A stretch of 7,224 bases of DNA, from contig JAAZJV010000124.1 of assembly GCA_012800135.1 (NCBI GenBank), forward strand, positions 1 to 7,224, read 5' to 3'. The position numbers and the translations under genes are program-made. A model generated the notes under the pieces. It was not told where the DNA came from. It was given only the letters and a program-made list of their open reading frames with translations, and did no database searches. The DNA comes from Clostridiaceae bacterium (GTDB lineage Bacteria > Bacillota > Clostridia > Saccharofermentanales > DTU023). Positions within the stretch are counted from its first letter, which is position 1. Every line of letters starts with the position of its first letter. Below, one piece after another: positions 1-6,565 of the stretch.

Positions 1-42
1 ACAATGTGTGCGATTCTTGAAGTAGCAGGAAGCGCAACATGA
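1..42 (+). CDS. 3' end of an unidentified upstream gene (partial)
   Basis: Frame 1 is open from the first base and ends at a TGA at 40-42, giving a 13-residue tail that reads TMCAILEVAGSAT. It lies on the aspS strand, 47 bases before the aspS start, as expected for the last codons of a preceding operon gene. In Bacillota the genes upstream of aspS are often hisS, or a hisS and dtd (D-aminoacyl-tRNA deacylase) group. The T-x-x-x-ILEV pattern is loosely like the end of a Dtd protein, but 13 residues are far too few to identify it. It could also be a chance open stretch, so confidence is low. Confidence 0.35.
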   Translation, partial: TMCAILEVAGSAT

Positions 43-76
43 ACAGAACATGGCCAATAATTAAGCCTTTATTAAG

Positions 77-84
77 AAAGGAAA
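77..84 (+). promoter_or_regulatory. Ribosome binding site of aspS
   Basis: AAAGGAAA, with GG at 80-81, lies eight bases before the ATG at 90. It decides the start of aspS: the earlier in-frame ATG at 39 has no comparable site and would add 17 residues unlike the AspRS family's N-terminus. Confidence 0.7.
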
Positions 85-89
85 TATAT

Positions 90-1898
90 ATGAGTGAATC
101 GATGGGAACGTGGAGGCGCAGTTGCCTGTGCGGCGACGTAACCGAAGCGATGATCGGACAGGAGCTGACCCTGATGGGATGGTGTCATCGTCAGCGTGAC
201 TTAGGCGGTCTTATTTTTATCTTGCTCCGCGATATTGCCGGTGAAGTGCAAATCATCTTGGATGATTCTACCCCTGAAGATGTTCGTGCGAAAGCAGCGG
301 ATGTACGAAGCGAATATGTCATCGCCTGCCGCGGTGTGCTCCGTGAACGGTCAGCCGTCAATCCGGATATGAAGACCGGAACCGTTGAGCTTCTTGCAAA
401 AGAGCTCCGCATCCTTTCCGAATCGAAAACACCGCCGTTCTACATCGAGGATGATGTCGACGTTAACGAGCCGCTCCGCTTGCAATACCGTTTTCTCGAT
501 CTTAGAAGACCTGCAATGCAGCGGAAACTCGTCGCGCGCCATCAGATTACGCGAATTGTGCGCGAGTTTTTTGACCGCGAAGGATTTCTTGACATTGAGA
601 CCCCGACCTTGATCAAAAGTACGCCGGAAGGTGCTCGTGACTACCTTGTACCGTCTCGCGTTTTTCCCGGAAAATTTTTCGCGCTCCCTCAGTCTCCGCA
701 GCTTTTCAAGCAACTTCTGATGCTGTCCGGATACAACAAATATATGCAGATCGCGCGTTGCTACCGCGATGAAGATCTGCGCGCCGACCGGCAGCCTGAA
801 TTTACGCAGATTGACATTGAAATGGCATTCGTCGGTGAAGACGATGTCATGGAGGTCAATGAGCGATTTATTGTCGAACTCATGCAAAGATTCAAGGGTA
901 TAGAGGTCAAACGGCCGTTCAGACGCATTCCGTGGAGAGAAGCGATGGCGCGTTTCGGCTCGGATAAGCCGGATCTGCGATTTGGAATGGAACTTTACGA
1001 TGTGTCCGATCTAGTGGTTGAGAGCGAGTTCCGCGCTTTCCGCTCGGCCGTTCAAGAGGGTGGCGCGCTGGTAGCGATCGCCGTTCCGGGGGGCCGCGAT
1101 CTTTCGCGAAGAGAACTTGATAGCCTGTCAGATTTTGTTAAGAGCGCCACGAAGGCAAAAGGATTAGCGTGGATCGGTCTTGACGAAAAGGGGGAAAGCC
1201 ACGGCTCGATCGCGCGATTCTTCGACGCGGAATTTGTAAAAGAAGTATTGCGAAGGGTCAATGAAGATGAAACGGCAAAACTTCTTCTCATCGCGGACGC
1301 GGATGCGCAGGTCGCCGAGGAGGCGGCAGGTGCGCTTCGCTTGGAAGTGGCGCGTCGGCGCGATATGATTCCCGAGGGCATGTTCGAGTTTTGTTGGGTC
1401 ACGGAGTTTCCGCTTTTCGAATGGTCGGAAGAAAATCAGCGTCTCGTCGCAAAGCATCATCCGTTTACGGCTCCTGTCGAAGAAGATATCCCCCTGCTCA
1501 ATAAGGATCCTTTGAGAGTCCGAGCTCACGCATACGACATTGTCCTGAACGGCACGGAACTTGGCGGCGGAAGCATCCGCATTCATCAGCAGGATCTCCA
1601 GAAGCGCATGTTCACCTGCCTTGGTTTTTCTGAAGAAAAAGCGCAACGCCAATTCGGCTTCCTCTTGAAGGCGTTCGAATATGGCGTACCGCCACACGGC
1701 GGCATCGCGTACGGTCTTGACCGACTCGTCATGAAGTTGCTCGACGAAGACAGCATTCGCGAAGTGATCGCTTTCCCAAAAGTTCAGACGTCGTCGTGTC
1801 TGATGACCGGCGCGCCGGATCGTGTGGACGAGGGACAACTTGAGGAATTGAAGCTAAAGATTGATGTGCCTACAAAGCCGAAATCGGCGAAAGTATGA
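90..1898 (+). CDS. aspS: Aspartyl-tRNA synthetase
   Basis: Attaches aspartate to tRNA-Asp in the cytosol using ATP (class II synthetase). With the start at 90 the protein is 602 residues, close to the ~590 usual for bacterial AspRS. Visible parts: an N-terminal OB-fold anticodon-binding domain (about 1-115) with QRDLGG; the flipping-loop segment STPEGARDYL near 177-187 followed by the SPQLFKQ helix; motif 2 (223-242) with RCYRDEDLRADRQPEFTQID; the bacterial GAD-type insertion (about 290-410); and motif 3, GGIAYGLDRL, at 537-546 with the ATP-binding Arg545. The residue matching His31 of the non-discriminating Pseudomonas enzyme is Leu38 here, as in E. coli. This leans towards a tRNA-Asp-specific enzyme but does not prove it, because some Bacillus AspRS with mixed features still recognise tRNA-Asn. 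No frameshift or missing motif is seen. Identification is firm. Confidence 0.97.
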   Translation: MSESMGTWRRSCLCGDVTEAMIGQELTLMGWCHRQRDLGGLIFILLRDIAGEVQIILDDSTPEDVRAKAADVRSEYVIACRGVLRERSAVNPDMKTGTVELLAKELRILSESKTPPFYIEDDVDVNEPLRLQYRFLDLRRPAMQRKLVARHQITRIVREFFDREGFLDIETPTLIKSTPEGARDYLVPSRVFPGKFFALPQSPQLFKQLLMLSGYNKYMQIARCYRDEDLRADRQPEFTQIDIEMAFVGEDDVMEVNERFIVELMQRFKGIEVKRPFRRIPWREAMARFGSDKPDLRFGMELYDVSDLVVESEFRAFRSAVQEGGALVAIAVPGGRDLSRRELDSLSDFVKSATKAKGLAWIGLDEKGESHGSIARFFDAEFVKEVLRRVNEDETAKLLLIADADAQVAEEAAGALRLEVARRRDMIPEGMFEFCWVTEFPLFEWSEENQRLVAKHHPFTAPVEEDIPLLNKDPLRVRAHAYDIVLNGTELGGGSIRIHQQDLQKRMFTCLGFSEEKAQRQFGFLLKAFEYGVPPHGGIAYGLDRLVMKLLDEDSIREVIAFPKVQTSSCLMTGAPDRVDEGQLEELKLKIDVPTKPKSAKV

Positions 1899-2172
1899 TT
1901 AAAGTGAACGTTTGAATAAATAATTCGTGCGCGACAGAATGAGTTTGTGGACAGAGTAAATAATAATACATTAGGCGAGGTGGACATAGCAGGAGAGCTG
2001 GGCTGAGTACACCGGGGTGGCAAAGCAGAATAGGCGTGATGATCAAAAAAGAAGATTAGGAAAGAAACGCAAGGCTGGGCTGTGCGCAACCGGAATCGGC
2101 AAACCGAGATCATCGCGACGGCCAAAAGAAAAACTTTGAGTAGAAAACGCAAGCCTGTAGAAAAACGTATTT
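1899..2172 (+). ncRNA. Possible structured RNA (6S-like candidate) or leader between aspS and lepB
   Basis: This 274-base gap has stops in all three + frames and is rich in purines on the + strand. It contains a ten-pair stem, CGTGATGATC (2035-2044) with GATCATCGCG (2108-2117), with one G-T wobble. Next to its 3' arm is a small hairpin, TCGG-CAAA-CCGA (2096-2107). Outside it, CAAAG near 2021 can pair with CTTTG near 2134. The nine-mer AAACGCAAG occurs twice (2065-2073 and 2145-2153). Known precedent: in Bacillus subtilis the 6S-1 RNA gene bsrA lies directly downstream of aspS (aspS-yrvM region). A 6S RNA, which binds sigma-A RNA polymerase, is therefore a reasonable guess by position and size. 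No clear terminator or 6S consensus could be recognised, so a lepB leader is an alternative. The ends are unknown and the whole gap is given. Confidence 0.3.
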
Positions 2173-2880
2173 ATGATGGAATCGAAACACATTGACGAAT
2201 CATTTGAAAAGAAACAGGATGACGAGATTCAACAAGTGTCGCCTCTTGACCAGTATTTTGCTTCGTTAGGTATCCATGAAGACTCACCGGAGCAGGCAAA
2301 AGAGGAGGAACTCCCGGAGGAAAAAGAGAGCAAAGAACCCTCTGCTTTGCGGCGCGTTTTCAATTTTGTTTTGACGATTGTCATCTGTTTTGTAATCGCC
2401 TTTTTGATCACACGTTTTGTCATTAGGCGCAACACCGTGAAAGGCACATCGATGGTACCCACGTTGTACCACCGCGATGAAATATTCGTTGAGAAAATAT
2501 CACGTCTTTTCGCGGGAGGTCTTAAGCGCTACGACATTGTGACGGCAGATACCGATCGCAAAGCCAGTGACGGCGAGGAGATGATCATCATCAAGAGAGT
2601 AATCGGCCTGCCCGGCGAGCGTGTGCGGATTGAAAACGGTCATGTCTACATTAACGACCGACAGCTTGAAGAACCGTATCTGCCCGAATCAGTTAGAACA
2701 TATCCTCACAATCCGGATTATGCCAATGTCCTGCTTGGAGAGGACGAATATTATTTGTTAGGCGATAACCGCGAGAACAGTCAGGACAGTCGCGACATCG
2801 GTGCCGTATCGAGAGGTGACATCGAGGGAAAACTATTGATTCGCTTTTATCCGTTTTCTCGATTTGGCGTCCCGGATTAA
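2173..2880 (+). CDS. lepB: Signal peptidase I
   Basis: Membrane serine protease that cleaves signal peptides from exported proteins on the outer face of the cytoplasmic membrane. The 235-residue protein begins with a long, acidic, probably cytosolic tail (1-58). One transmembrane segment follows (about 63-83) and then the catalytic domain. Box B, KGTSMVPTL (90-98), carries nucleophile Ser93. Box D, IIIKRVIGLPGE, carries general base Lys141. Box E, GDNRENSQDSR (197-207), is intact. A single span and short length fit the Gram-positive SipS type rather than the longer two-span E. coli LepB. The start is uncertain: ATG codons at 2173 and 2176 are adjacent, and the bases before them (GAAAAACGTATTT) contain no Shine-Dalgarno match, unlike other genes here. 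No later in-frame ATG precedes the membrane span. Function is secure. Confidence 0.95.
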   Translation: MMESKHIDESFEKKQDDEIQQVSPLDQYFASLGIHEDSPEQAKEEELPEEKESKEPSALRRVFNFVLTIVICFVIAFLITRFVIRRNTVKGTSMVPTLYHRDEIFVEKISRLFAGGLKRYDIVTADTDRKASDGEEMIIIKRVIGLPGERVRIENGHVYINDRQLEEPYLPESVRTYPHNPDYANVLLGEDEYYLLGDNRENSQDSRDIGAVSRGDIEGKLLIRFYPFSRFGVPD

Positions 2881-2945
2881 TGAAAATACGAGTTTAATCT
2901 GAAAACGATCGAATAGAGAGGGACTCGGTGCGGTTCCGTATTTCA
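2881..2945 (+). repeat. Inverted repeat just after lepB
   Basis: TGAAAATACG (2881-2890) can pair with CGTATTTCA (2937-2945), nine pairs with one bulged A, enclosing 46 bases. It begins at the base after the lepB stop codon. There is no T-run behind the 3' arm, so it does not look like an intrinsic terminator; it may be an RNA-stabilising or leader element, or chance. Confidence 0.3.
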
Positions 2946-2956
2946 GGAGAAAAATA

Positions 2957-3004
2957 ATGCTGATACGATCGGTCAAGTCTGGACTTGATAGATTCCAAAT
3001 ATAA
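2957..3004 (+). CDS. Possible 15-residue leader peptide before lepA
   Basis: An ATG at 2957 follows AGGAG (2945-2949) by seven bases and opens a 15-codon frame, MLIRSVKSGLDRFQI, closed by TAA at 3002-3004. The ribosome binding site is better than the one before lepB or lepA. The frame contains a near-perfect inverted repeat, TCAAGTC (2973-2979) and GACTTGA (2982-2988), and overlaps the candidate lepA promoter. It could be a leader peptide or chance; nothing in the peptide shows a function. Confidence 0.2.
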   Translation: MLIRSVKSGLDRFQI

Positions 3005-3015
3005 TCAAATATAAT
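2985..3015 (+). promoter_or_regulatory. Candidate promoter of lepA
   Basis: TTGATA (2985-2990) is one base from the sigma-A -35 consensus, and a perfect TATAAT lies at 3010-3015. The spacer is 19 bases, longer than the preferred 17. A transcript would start near 3022, about 75 bases before lepA. The -10 hexamer is present twice because it lies in a tandem 10-mer; the first copy (3000-3005) has no -35 at a suitable distance. Confidence 0.4.
2996..3015 (+). repeat. Tandem 10-base repeat containing TATAAT
   Basis: CAAATATAAT occurs twice head to tail (2996-3005 and 3006-3015). Each copy ends in a perfect -10 hexamer, so the duplication has doubled the -10 element in front of lepA. It may have arisen by replication slippage in AT-rich sequence. 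Confidence 0.7.
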
Positions 3016-3096
3016 GATAAAGAAAAAATAAATGCGGACACAATCAGGTAAGAAATAACTTGATGAATACCCGAATAAATAATGAAAGAGAGCTTA

Positions 3097-4908
3097 ATGA
3101 GCAACGTTCCGAGAGAAAATATCCGTAATTTCTGTATTATCGCGCATATCGACCACGGCAAATCGACGTTGGCCGACCGTTTAATTGAGCACACGGGGAC
3201 GACGTCGGAGCGTCAAATGGAAGATCAAATACTCGATAACATGGACATTGAGCGCGAACGTGGAATAACGATCAAAGCGCGCGCCGTTAAAATGAATTAT
3301 GTTTCACCATCCGGCGAGAATTTTATTTTCAATATGATTGACACGCCGGGTCATGTCGACTTTAATAACGAAGTATCGCGGTCGCTTTCTGCTTGTGACG
3401 GCGCCTTGCTTGTCGTCGACGCGTCACAGGGCGTAGAGGCTCAGACGCTCGCTAACGCTTATCTTGCCGTCGATGCCGGCCTAGATATTGTTCCGGTTAT
3501 CAATAAAATTGATTTGCCTCTTGCGCGTCCTGAGGAAGTTCGCCAAGAGATTGAAGATGTTGTCGGCATTGACGCCTCGTATGCTCCTCTCATTTCTGCC
3601 AAGGAAGATATCAATATTGAAGCCGTACTCGAAGCTATTGCTGACCGCATTCCGCCACCTTATGGCAACGATCAAAATCCGCTTCAAGCGCTTGTGTTTG
3701 ACACATATTACGACACATACCTTGGCGTGATTGCACACGTCAATATCCGTGAAGGCATACTGAAGACAGACGACAAAATTCTTGCGATGCACACCGGAAA
3801 ATCGTTTGAAGTGACCGGATTAGGAACATTCTCGCCGCTTGGCATGGTCTACTCAGATGTTCTTACAGCAGGCGACGTCGGTTTTGTGACGGCCGGAATA
3901 AAAGATGTACGCGACATTGCGCCCGGCGATACGATCACTCTTGCTGCGCATCCTGCAAAAGAGCCTCTTCCCGGGTACAGCCCAGTTCGTCAAATGGTAT
4001 TTTGCGGCATGTACCCCGTCGATGGAGCCGATTATCCCGACTTGCGCGACGCTCTGGAGAAACTCCGCTTGAATGACGCCGCTATTGACTTTGAACCTGA
4101 AACATCGAATGCGCTCGGTTTCGGTTTCCGTTGCGGATTCTTAGGGCTTCTGCACTACGAAGTGGTCCAAGAGCGACTTGAGCGCGAATTCAACATCAAT
4201 CTCATTACAACGGCGCCGTCCGTTGCCTATCGACTGAACATGATCGACGGTCGGACGATCACGCTCGACAACCCGACCAATATGCCTCCACGCGAGCAAA
4301 TTCAGAGTATGGAAGAACCGATCGTCAGCGCGTCGATTATGACACCGAAAGACTATATCGGAAACGTCATGGAGCTTTGTCAGAGATATCGCGGAACGTA
4401 CGTCAATACGCAGTTTCTCGATGAGCGCCGCGTAAACATCCACTACGATATGCCGCTCAACGAAATCATCTACGATTTCTTCGACGCGCTGAAGTCGGTC
4501 ACACGCGGCTACGCCTCGTTGGACTATGAATTTAAAGACTGGCAAGTCTCTGATCTAGTCAAACTCGATACACTCATTCACGGTGAAAAAGTTGACGCAT
4601 TAACTTTCGTTTTACATCGCGACGACGCTTATTCGCGAGGCCGCGCCATCGCTGAAAAACTGCGCGACAATATCCCGCGCCACCAGTTTGAAGTCCCGAT
4701 TCAAATCTGTTCTGACGGGAGAATCATCGCTCGCGAAACAGTTCGCGCTTACCGCAAAGACGTCACAGCAAAATGTTACGGCGGCGATATCTCGCGCAAG
4801 AAAAAACTGTTGGAAAAACAAAAAGAAGGCAAAAAGAGGATGCGCCAAGTCGGGAGCGTCGAAGTGCCCCAAGAAGCCTTTATGAGCGTCCTGCGCCTCG
4901 GAACGTAA
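3097..4908 (+). CDS. lepA: Elongation factor 4 (LepA), ribosomal back-translocase GTPase
   Basis: GTPase that binds ribosomes, can reverse translocation, and is thought to help stalled or mis-assembled ribosomes. From the start at 3097 it has 603 residues, the usual length. G1 is AHIDHGKST (16-24), switch I ERGITIK (54-60), G3 DTPGHVDF (82-89) with catalytic His86, G4 NKID (136-139) and G5 SAK (167-169). Domains II, III and V follow. The LepA-specific C-terminal domain has the signature [13 protein letters not shown] from residue 559 and the basic stretch after it, which separates it from EF-G and TypA. After G5 the family usually has SAKTG; here it is SAKED, a small oddity. An in-frame ATG at 3082 would add five residues, but AAAGAGAG (3085-3092) lies just before 3097 and the protein from there matches family N-termini. 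Confidence 0.97.
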   Translation: MSNVPRENIRNFCIIAHIDHGKSTLADRLIEHTGTTSERQMEDQILDNMDIERERGITIKARAVKMNYVSPSGENFIFNMIDTPGHVDFNNEVSRSLSACDGALLVVDASQGVEAQTLANAYLAVDAGLDIVPVINKIDLPLARPEEVRQEIEDVVGIDASYAPLISAKEDINIEAVLEAIADRIPPPYGNDQNPLQALVFDTYYDTYLGVIAHVNIREGILKTDDKILAMHTGKSFEVTGLGTFSPLGMVYSDVLTAGDVGFVTAGIKDVRDIAPGDTITLAAHPAKEPLPGYSPVRQMVFCGMYPVDGADYPDLRDALEKLRLNDAAIDFEPETSNALGFGFRCGFLGLLHYEVVQERLEREFNINLITTAPSVAYRLNMIDGRTITLDNPTNMPPREQIQSMEEPIVSASIMTPKDYIGNVMELCQRYRGTYVNTQFLDERRVNIHYDMPLNEIIYDFFDALKSVTRGYASLDYEFKDWQVSDLVKLDTLIHGEKVDALTFVLHRDDAYSRGRAIAEKLRDNIPRHQFEVPIQICSDGRIIARETVRAYRKDVTAKCYGGDISRKKKLLEKQKEGKKRMRQVGSVEVPQEAFMSVLRLGT

Positions 4909-5156
4909 TGTACGATTTGTCGCGGCTGGACTGTTTTTAAACGTAAAGTACGCCTTATCGTGTTCGGAATGTTTCTAAACGAAGACTTTTGTAGTCATTT
5001 CCTGCGATTACTTGTGGATGTCCCTCTTCCTTGGAACATTCGGCACACCATTTTATCCCCTGTAGGAACATTTATTGCGATCTTGTGCTATCATCAAAAA
5101 GCAAAACATCGAGACGGTTGTTTTTTTGCACATCGCGACCCGATTTAGCGGCTTAT
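4909..5156. other. Gap between lepA and tRNA-Leu, no gene seen
   Basis: No credible gene or clear terminator is visible after lepA. A near-identical 12-mer occurs twice: ACGTAATGTACG at the lepA stop (4903-4914) and ACGTAAAGTACG (4941-4952). A weak inverted similarity exists between CGGAATGTTTC near 4965 and GGAACATTCGG near 5034. A possible tRNA promoter is listed separately. Open frames here lack ribosome binding sites and run into the tRNA. Confidence 0.6.
5086..5094 (+). promoter_or_regulatory. Possible extended -10 promoter element of tRNA-Leu
   Basis: TGCTATCAT fits the extended -10 pattern TGnTATAAT with one mismatch. It would start a transcript near 5101, about 56 bases before the mature tRNA. 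The -35 region is poor (GGAACA at 5065-5070, 18-base spacer), which an extended -10 can tolerate. No other better promoter was seen between lepA and the tRNA. Confidence 0.3.
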
Positions 5157-5239
5157 GCGGATATGGTGGAATTGGCAGACACGCCGGATTTAGGTTCCGG
5201 TGGGAAACCATGCAGGTTCAAATCCTGTTATCCGCACCA
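5157..5239 (+). tRNA. tRNA-Leu, anticodon UAG
   Basis: Complete class II tRNA of 83 bases including an encoded CCA (5237-5239). The acceptor stem GCGGATA (5157-5163) pairs with TATCCGC (5229-5235), with A5236 as discriminator. The D-arm sequence GTGGAATTGGCAGACAC is typical of tRNA-Leu. The anticodon stem CCGGA/TCCGG (5184-5188 and 5196-5200) closes the loop TTTAGGT, giving anticodon TAG (5191-5193), which reads CUA and probably other CUN codons. A long variable arm, TGG-GAAA-CCA, follows, and the T-arm GCAGG-TTCAAAT-CCTGT is intact. All stems are paired, so the gene should be functional. It appears as a single-gene unit with its own terminator. Confidence 0.97.
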
Positions 5240-5279
5240 AAGGAAAGTAGCTCAATCTGACTACTTTCCTTTTTATTTT
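5239..5279 (+). terminator. Rho-independent terminator of tRNA-Leu
   Basis: AAAGGAAAGTAG (5239-5250) pairs perfectly with CTACTTTCCTTT (5261-5272), 12 pairs, around the ten-base loop CTCAATCTGA. The 3' arm runs into a T-rich tract, TTTTATTTT. The first paired A is also the last base of the tRNA's CCA, so the hairpin abuts the mature 3' end with no spacer. Confidence 0.93.
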
Positions 5280-5280
5280 C

Positions 5281-5390
5281 CTGTACTCTTGCAGGTATTT
5301 GCGGTCACGTAGATTGATGTTCGCAACTTAGCGATGGAATAGAGAAGAGCCATTGGGACTCCTGTAGAATGTTAATTACCAAAAAGACAT
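5281..5390. other. Gap before the small gene, nothing definite
   Basis: About 110 bases between the tRNA terminator and the ribosome binding site of the 47-residue gene. No convincing -35/-10 pair was found, although a promoter is expected here after such a strong terminator. A short inverted repeat, TTGCG (5299-5303) and CGCAA (5322-5326), could be an operator or chance. ATGGAATAGA at 5334-5343 recurs at 5423-5432 inside the small gene. Confidence 0.4.
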
Positions 5391-5391
5391 T

Positions 5392-5398
5392 AAGGAGG
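5392..5398 (+). promoter_or_regulatory. Strong ribosome binding site of the 47-residue gene
   Basis: AAGGAGG matches the anti-Shine-Dalgarno sequence fully and sits seven bases before the ATG at 5406, the ideal distance. It is the main evidence that the short frame behind it is a gene. Confidence 0.75.
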
Positions 5399-5405
5399 CA
5401 CATCA

Positions 5406-5549
5406 ATGCCTTTGCAGAATAAATGGAATAGAAAATGCCCGTATATTCCATATGTGATTGATATCTATGGAGAGACTCATTACGGGCTTACCGCTATCGT
5501 TTATTTCGACGGAGGGAAGAGTACGATAGACAGTATAGCGAGCGGCTAA
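5406..5549 (+). CDS. Small protein of 47 residues, unknown function
   Basis: A short gene with an ATG, a perfect AAGGAGG ribosome binding site and a TAA stop. I do not recognise the protein. It begins with a basic, polar stretch (MPLQNKWNRKCPYIP), followed by alternating hydrophobic residues (YVIDIYGETHYGLTAIVYF, about 16-34) that suggest two beta strands with a turn at the GETH region. The tail is short and polar, with DGGKST near 35-40. There is no signal peptide or membrane span, so a cytosolic location is likely. One cysteine is present (residue 11). It lies between the tRNA-Leu terminator and a convergent TIR-protein operon, with 16 bases between its stop and that operon's end. It could be a cargo gene of the same accessory region, a small regulator, or the trimmed remnant of a longer gene. 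The intact start signals argue for expression. Confidence 0.6.
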   Translation: MPLQNKWNRKCPYIPYVIDIYGETHYGLTAIVYFDGGKSTIDSIASG

Positions 5550-5565
5550 AAGCCATGTTCTCCTA

Positions 5566-6546
5566 TCAGTTCATGACTTCTACTGTAAACGGAGCATGCT
5601 CCGGAATCTCCACCGGGAAAACATTCGTCTTTAAGCATACTGTCTCCAGTTCTGCGCAATAAAGCAAGGGCTCCAGAGTTTCAAATTCCCCGCCGGTAAT
5701 GAATATTTTGCGTAGCTGAGGGAAGTACTGCATGTATTTGAGCAGCTCCTCGTTGCAATCATCGAGCCAAATCTCGTCATTGAACCAAGTTGTCAAATTC
5801 TCGTAGGTCAAGGGCGTTTCCTGACCCCAATCGTAAAAGCCAACGGCATCGTATAGCATCTCCCGGGTCTTGTCCGACTCAAAGATGATCTCTTCCGTCA
5901 GCTTTTGATTGGTCTGTTCAAATATGCCGTGGGTAATGACATTGGAACCCATATGTACCACTTCCTTCGGCTCCGGTTGCGCTGCGAGCGGTACCGGCGC
6001 AAGGCCGGGGAGCATGTTGTCAAACCAACCGTTATTCAAACCGTAAACGCCTGCGCCAAGCGCAATGATGAGACAGGCGGCTACGGCGATGATGGCGCTC
6101 CAGAAATTGCCCTTCTTTGCGGTACCGACACCTCGTTCATAGCCGGTGACCCCGTCGCCGATGAGGGAGTCGTCCAGCAGGGCGCGGAGCCCGGCGTAAT
6201 CTTTAACGGTTTCACATTCGGAGAGCTTGGGGTGGACTTTATCCCCTAGGGTAAACTGATATACTGGGCGGGACTCCATGCCGGCGTGCACCACCTCGTT
6301 TTCACAGTTGGGAGAGATCAAGGATTCCTCCGACACAAATACAAGCACTGCGGCGGCGGCACGGAGGTGGTCTTCTATGTTTTTCGGCCATTCGCTGCCC
6401 GGGGCTATGCCTTCGTCGTACCAAAGTCTATATTTTTCGGAAAAGAGAGCTTCAATAACAGGCATCACCTTTTCGGAATTCCGGTGGGCATAGCTGACAA
6501 AGATATATGGTTCTCGGCCTTCATAAGCGGGAATACGTTCACTCAT
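5566..6546 (-). CDS. Membrane protein with TIR domain, one span and LRR-like outer domain
   Basis: Complete 326-residue protein. The N-terminal TIR domain (about 12-135) begins with the beta-A strand YIFVSYAHRNSE. It has a BB-loop-like segment, WYDEGIAPGSEW (42-53), and the strand AVLVFVSEESL followed by SPNCENEVVHA (78-88). In that helix the C-x-x-E pattern puts Glu84 at the catalytic position of NAD-cleaving TIR enzymes. Basic residues (Lys144, Lys145) precede one transmembrane segment (about 149-170), predicting TIR inside and the C-terminal ~155 residues outside. The outer part ends in two 21-residue leucine-rich-repeat-like units, LRKIFITGGEF (279-) and LETVCLKTNVF (300-). It is the second gene of a pair: the upstream stop is 16 bases from this ATG, and TAAAGGAGG joins that stop to this gene's ribosome binding site. 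Bacterial TIR proteins can be NAD hydrolases or cyclases in antiphage defence, or adaptors; enzymatic activity here is inferred only. Confidence 0.85.
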   Translation of the reverse strand: MSERIPAYEGREPYIFVSYAHRNSEKVMPVIEALFSEKYRLWYDEGIAPGSEWPKNIEDHLRAAAAVLVFVSEESLISPNCENEVVHAGMESRPVYQFTLGDKVHPKLSECETVKDYAGLRALLDDSLIGDGVTGYERGVGTAKKGNFWSAIIAVAACLIIALGAGVYGLNNGWFDNMLPGLAPVPLAAQPEPKEVVHMGSNVITHGIFEQTNQKLTEEIIFESDKTREMLYDAVGFYDWGQETPLTYENLTTWFNDEIWLDDCNEELLKYMQYFPQLRKIFITGGEFETLEPLLYCAELETVCLKTNVFPVEIPEHAPFTVEVMN

Positions 6547-6556
6547 TTTATTCTGT

Positions 6557-6565
6557 CCTCCTTTA
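6557..6565 (-). promoter_or_regulatory. Ribosome binding site overlapping the upstream stop codon
   Basis: On the - strand TAAAGGAGG combines the stop codon of the upstream gene (6565-6563) with a strong AAGGAGG, ten bases before the ATG at 6546. Ribosomes ending on the first gene would be placed to restart on the second, so translation of the two membrane proteins is probably coupled and their amounts matched. Confidence 0.75.

Noticed and set aside
39..89. 17-residue N-terminal extension of AspS from the ATG at 39
   Set aside because: No ribosome binding site before it, it overlaps the upstream stop, and the extension is not AspRS-like; the ATG at 90 has AAAGGAAA at the right distance.
1784..2152. 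122-codon - strand frame with a signal-peptide-like N-terminus across the aspS-lepB gap
   Set aside because: It starts with TTG, has no ribosome binding site, and its 3' third is antisense to aspS. The hydrophobic look follows from the purine-rich + strand.
4960..5148. 62-codon + strand frame between lepA and the tRNA
   Set aside because: It has a non-ATG start without a ribosome binding site, no family resemblance, and it ends just before the tRNA.
5031..5312. Two overlapping + strand frames across tRNA-Leu
   Set aside because: They read through a perfectly folded tRNA and its terminator, so they are chance frames.
5361..5386. TCCTGT...ACCAAA before the small gene as a duplicate of the tRNA 3' end (attachment site)
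   Set aside because: Only two short matching patches with different spacing; no continuous match and no integrase in the window.
5544..5554. GGCT-AAA-AGCC hairpin between the convergent genes as a bidirectional terminator
   Set aside because: The stem has four pairs only and no T-run on either strand.
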